Source: Gallaecimonas sp. GXIMD4217 (GTDB lineage: Bacteria > Pseudomonadota > Gammaproteobacteria > Enterobacterales > Gallaecimonadaceae). From it: a stretch of 64,000 bases of DNA. The stretch's first letter is position 1; each line of letters starts with the position of its first letter. Position numbers and translations under genes: made by a program. The DNA lies in assembly GCF_038087665.1 (NCBI RefSeq), contig NZ_CP149925.1:620001-684000 (forward strand), written 5' to 3'. Positions 61,831 to 64,000 of the stretch are shown in pieces. The notes under the pieces were generated by a model. That model had not been told where the DNA came from and did no database searches. It saw nothing but the letters and a program-made list of their open reading frames with translations.

Positions 61831-62448
61831 ATGGCTGACAAGATAAACGAAACCCTATCGGCACTGCTGGACAGTGAATCCCATCTGGACGATGGCCTGC
61901 TGGCAAAGCTGAAAGAGGACGGTGAGCTGGCGGATCGCTGGCAGCGCTACAGCCTGATTGGCGACGCCCTGAGAGGGGACCTGCCCCAGCAGGTCGACCT
62001 GGACATCAGTGCCAGGGTGGCCCAGGCGCTGGAATCGGAGCCGACCCTGCTGGCCCCCCAGGCCGGCAAGGCCCAGCCCCAGGCAGAAGCTCAGCAACCC
62101 GAGCAGCAGGGCGAGGTCATAGACGCCAGCAGCCGCTTTGGCTGGCTGGGCAACTGGGGCCGCAGTGCCGCCCAGTTCGCCGTGGCCGCCTCTGTCACCG
62201 CCGTGGCCATCTTCGGTGTCCAGCAATACGGCGTCGAGGGCAATCCCGAGCTGAACCAGCCCACGCCTGTGCTGACCACACTGCCGGCCATCGGCGGCGC
62301 CGCCCCGGTGAGCCTGGAGGCCAGGCCCCAGGCCCAGGGCCGCCTCAGCCAGGCCGAGCAGCAGCGCCGGGTCAATGCCTACCTGCAGGACCATGCCCAG
62401 CAGCTGCGCATCAATGACGAACAGCAAGAGCAGCAAGAGACGCCTTAA
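61831..62448 (+). CDS. rseA: Sigma-E anti-sigma factor RseA
   Basis: Inner-membrane anti-sigma factor that sequesters RpoE and is cut stepwise by DegS and RseP. The 205-residue sequence has an N-terminal sigma-binding domain (MADKINETLSALLDSESHLD, ~1-65), a Gln-rich linker, a single membrane helix (RSAAQFAVAASVTAVAIFGV, ~105-125) and a periplasmic tail. The tail is rich in Gln and Ala. The stop is directly followed by the rseB GTG. Confidence 0.93.
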   Translation: MADKINETLSALLDSESHLDDGLLAKLKEDGELADRWQRYSLIGDALRGDLPQQVDLDISARVAQALESEPTLLAPQAGKAQPQAEAQQPEQQGEVIDASSRFGWLGNWGRSAAQFAVAASVTAVAIFGVQQYGVEGNPELNQPTPVLTTLPAIGGAAPVSLEARPQAQGRLSQAEQQRRVNAYLQDHAQQLRINDEQQEQQETP

Positions 62449-63429
62449 GTGATAGCAGTCGCCCTTCTGGCCATGGCGCTGGGCGCGGCCGAGCCCGCCC
62501 AGCCCGATACGCCGCCGGTGGCCGCCCAGGCCGCCGAAGCCGCCGAAGCCCAGGCCCATCAGTGGCTCCAGCGTCTTTCCGAACAACTGGCCAACAGCAA
62601 CTATGTGCTGTCCCTGGTCAAGGTCCAGAACGGCCGTGTCCAGCCCTTTCGCTACGAACACGGCCGGGTGGACGACCAGGAGCTGGAACACCTGGTGTTC
62701 CTGAACGGGCCGCCCCGGGAGATCGTCCGCAAGGGCCAGGTGGTGACCCTGCTGGATCTTGAGCATCCCCCCTATTCCTACCAGTCCGACTCCATCCGTG
62801 GCCCCATTCCCGAGGCCTTCCTGCAGAGCCCGAGCCAGCTGGCCGAGCATTACCGCTTCGTGCTGGCCGGTCGCTCCCGCATCGCCGGCCGTGCCGCCCA
62901 GCTGGTGCGGGTGGTGCCCAAGGACGACCACCGCCACGGTTACCTGGTGTGGATAGACCGGGATTCCGGCCTGCTGCTGCGCTCCGATCGCCTCAACCTC
63001 CAGGGCGAGGTGGTGGAGCAGCTGATGGTGGTGGCCATGGAAGCCATGGAGGAGGCCTCCGGCAACATGAACGCCATCGCCCAGGCCAACTTTCCTGCCC
63101 CCTCCAGCAATACCGGCAACCTGCCGCTGCAGCAGCTGGGTGAGGTCACCTGGCTGCCGCCTGGCTTCATCGGCGTGGTCGGCAACCATCACCGCCTGCC
63201 GCACCTGGGCGAGGCGGTGGACTACCTGCTGTACTCCGACGGCCTGGCCGACATCGCCATCTACATCAACCCGGCCGCGCCGAACCAGGAGCTGCGCATG
63301 ATGCAGCAGGGCCTCTACAACCTGGTGGGCATCAACCACGGCGGCATCGAGGTCATGGTGGTGGGCACTGTGCCGGCCGAGACCCTGGAGCGGGTGGCCA
63401 ACCAGGTTCGCCTGAACACCAGGCCATGA
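62449..63429 (+). CDS. rseB: Sigma-E regulatory protein RseB (MucB)
   Basis: Periplasmic protein that protects RseA from DegS and detects lipopolysaccharide or lipoprotein intermediates. The 326-residue sequence starts at GTG 62449 immediately after the rseA TAA and has a short signal peptide (IAVALLAMALGAAEPAQP). Two domains: an N-terminal LolB-like beta half-barrel (NYVLSLVKVQNGRVQPFRYEH, ~40-180) and a C-terminal RseA-binding domain (EVTWLPPGFIGVVGNHHRLP, ~235-326). It overlaps rseC by four bases. Confidence 0.93.
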   Translation: MIAVALLAMALGAAEPAQPDTPPVAAQAAEAAEAQAHQWLQRLSEQLANSNYVLSLVKVQNGRVQPFRYEHGRVDDQELEHLVFLNGPPREIVRKGQVVTLLDLEHPPYSYQSDSIRGPIPEAFLQSPSQLAEHYRFVLAGRSRIAGRAAQLVRVVPKDDHRHGYLVWIDRDSGLLLRSDRLNLQGEVVEQLMVVAMEAMEEASGNMNAIAQANFPAPSSNTGNLPLQQLGEVTWLPPGFIGVVGNHHRLPHLGEAVDYLLYSDGLADIAIYINPAAPNQELRMMQQGLYNLVGINHGGIEVMVVGTVPAETLERVANQVRLNTRP

Positions 63430-63905
63430 TCATCCGCGATGCCGAGGTGGTGGCCGTCAAGGGCCGGGCCGTGACGGTGGCGGTGTTGCGCCAGTCCAGC
63501 TGCGACGGCTGCCAGGCCGCCGACGACTGCGGCACCGGCCAGGTGAGCAAGGCCCTGGCCGGCAAGCTGGAAAGCCTGACCTTCCATACCGACGAACCCG
63601 TCGTCAAGGGCGACTGGGTGCGGCTCGGCATCCCCGAGGACAGCCTGATCAAGGGGGCGCTGCTGGTGTACCTGATGCCGATCCTGGCGGTGCTGCTGGC
63701 GCTGCTGCTGGTGGCGCCCTTCCTGAAAATACTGGCCCTGCCCGAGCTCTACCTGCTGCCGGTGGTGGTGCTGAGCGGCTGGGGTGCCTTTGCCCTGGCC
63801 CGGCGCCTGGCGCCGTCCCTGGTGCGTGAGCCGCAACTGGTTTCGGTGCTCGGTCCGGCCGGTAAACGCATTGAGGTGATGACGCCACCCCCTGCGTTCA
63901 AGTAA
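63426..63905 (+). CDS. rseC: SoxR-reducing system / RseC family protein
   Basis: The 159-residue inner-membrane protein begins MIIRDAEVVAVKGRAVTVAV and carries a four-Cys region (SSCDGCQAADDCGTGQ includes three, with one more expected in the family) before two membrane helices (LVYLMPILAVLLALLLVAPF and LYLLPVVVLSGWGAFALARR). RseC-type proteins assist SoxR reduction and thiamine or redox functions. The ATG overlaps the rseB stop (ATGA). lepA begins 50 bp downstream. Confidence 0.9.
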   Translation: MIIRDAEVVAVKGRAVTVAVLRQSSCDGCQAADDCGTGQVSKALAGKLESLTFHTDEPVVKGDWVRLGIPEDSLIKGALLVYLMPILAVLLALLLVAPFLKILALPELYLLPVVVLSGWGAFALARRLAPSLVREPQLVSVLGPAGKRIEVMTPPPAFK

Positions 63906-63955
63906 AATCGCTGGCATTTACGACACTGAGTGTCGCCCTTAGCAGCACGAGTTCC

Positions 63956-64000
63956 ATGAAGCACATTCGTAACTTTTCCATCATTGCCCACATCGACCAC
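63956..64000 (+). CDS. lepA: Elongation factor 4 (LepA), 5' end only
   Basis: The last 45 bases start at ATG 63956 and give MKHIRNFSIIAHIDH, the conserved LepA GTPase N-terminus with the start of the G1 region. The gene continues outside the window. rseC-lepA (followed by lepB) is the usual gammaproteobacterial order after rpoE. Confidence 0.9.
   Translation, partial: MKHIRNFSIIAHIDH

Overview
The window is a stretch of a high-GC gammaproteobacterial chromosome. The gene set is typical of that class: recJ-prfB-lysS, the arcB/arcA pair, gltBD, ygfZ divergent from sdhE-ygfX, nadB divergent from rpoE-rseA-rseB-rseC-lepA, DNA polymerase II and YbiT. Gene order and high GC suggest a marine or environmental member related to Alteromonadales (a Gallaecimonas-like organism is a guess). 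No rRNA, tRNA or CRISPR array was seen. Coding is dense on both strands, and most long antisense frames are GC-driven shadows.

Layout. (1) 1-4225: end of recJ, prfB with its programmed +1 frameshift, lysS and a terminator. (2) 4256-10504: an accessory island bounded by inverted, diverged copies of a ~145-bp composite repeat. It holds an ISAs1-type IS, a small interrupted gene, an integron-type attC site split by an IS3-family element that is itself split by an IS903-like element (perfect 9-bp target duplication), an AT-rich membrane-protein gene directly downstream of the attC, an orphan ORF and a VOC-fold gene. No integrase is visible. (3) 10566-19069: a GRAM-like protein, a DJ-1/PfpI protein, a four-helix membrane protein, a bacterial Nav/Cav-like channel, a large PAS-GGDEF-EAL sensor, and anmK coupled to an M23 endopeptidase. 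(4) 19222-29804: tyrS, then a packed minus-strand run (mtnN, CbiB-like, rhodanese, DUF2721, TRIC-family, NTF2-like) and gltBD. (5) 29986-34156: folE2, arcB and arcA. The Arc genes are convergent and share a bidirectional terminator.

(6) 34511-46236: DUF3293, an aldehyde dehydrogenase / Tat-type small subunit / GMC oxidoreductase operon, an HD-GYP phosphodiesterase, tcdA, GNAT, a Vgb-like propeller, a periplasmic-binding GGDEF sensor, and polB behind a LexA-box candidate. (7) 46372-57680: S41 peptidase, SpoIIAA-like protein, DUF2726-zinc-finger protein, a tandem palindromic repeat cluster, ybiT, and a run of small proteins (DCC, VOC, CapA, DUF3718, YjbR, site-2 protease, TlpA-like lipoprotein, type II NADH dehydrogenase, MliC-domain lipoprotein). 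(8) 57706-64000: ygfZ, sdhE-ygfX, nadB, and the sigma-E operon rpoE-rseA-rseB-rseC followed by the start of lepA, with a sigma-E-type promoter in front of rpoE.

Themes: three c-di-GMP enzymes; redox control (ArcB/ArcA, with one of the two E. coli ArcB redox cysteines replaced); envelope stress and peptidoglycan turnover (sigma-E operon, M23, AnmK, S41, site-2 protease); and a compact island recording successive layers of integron-cassette and IS activity.
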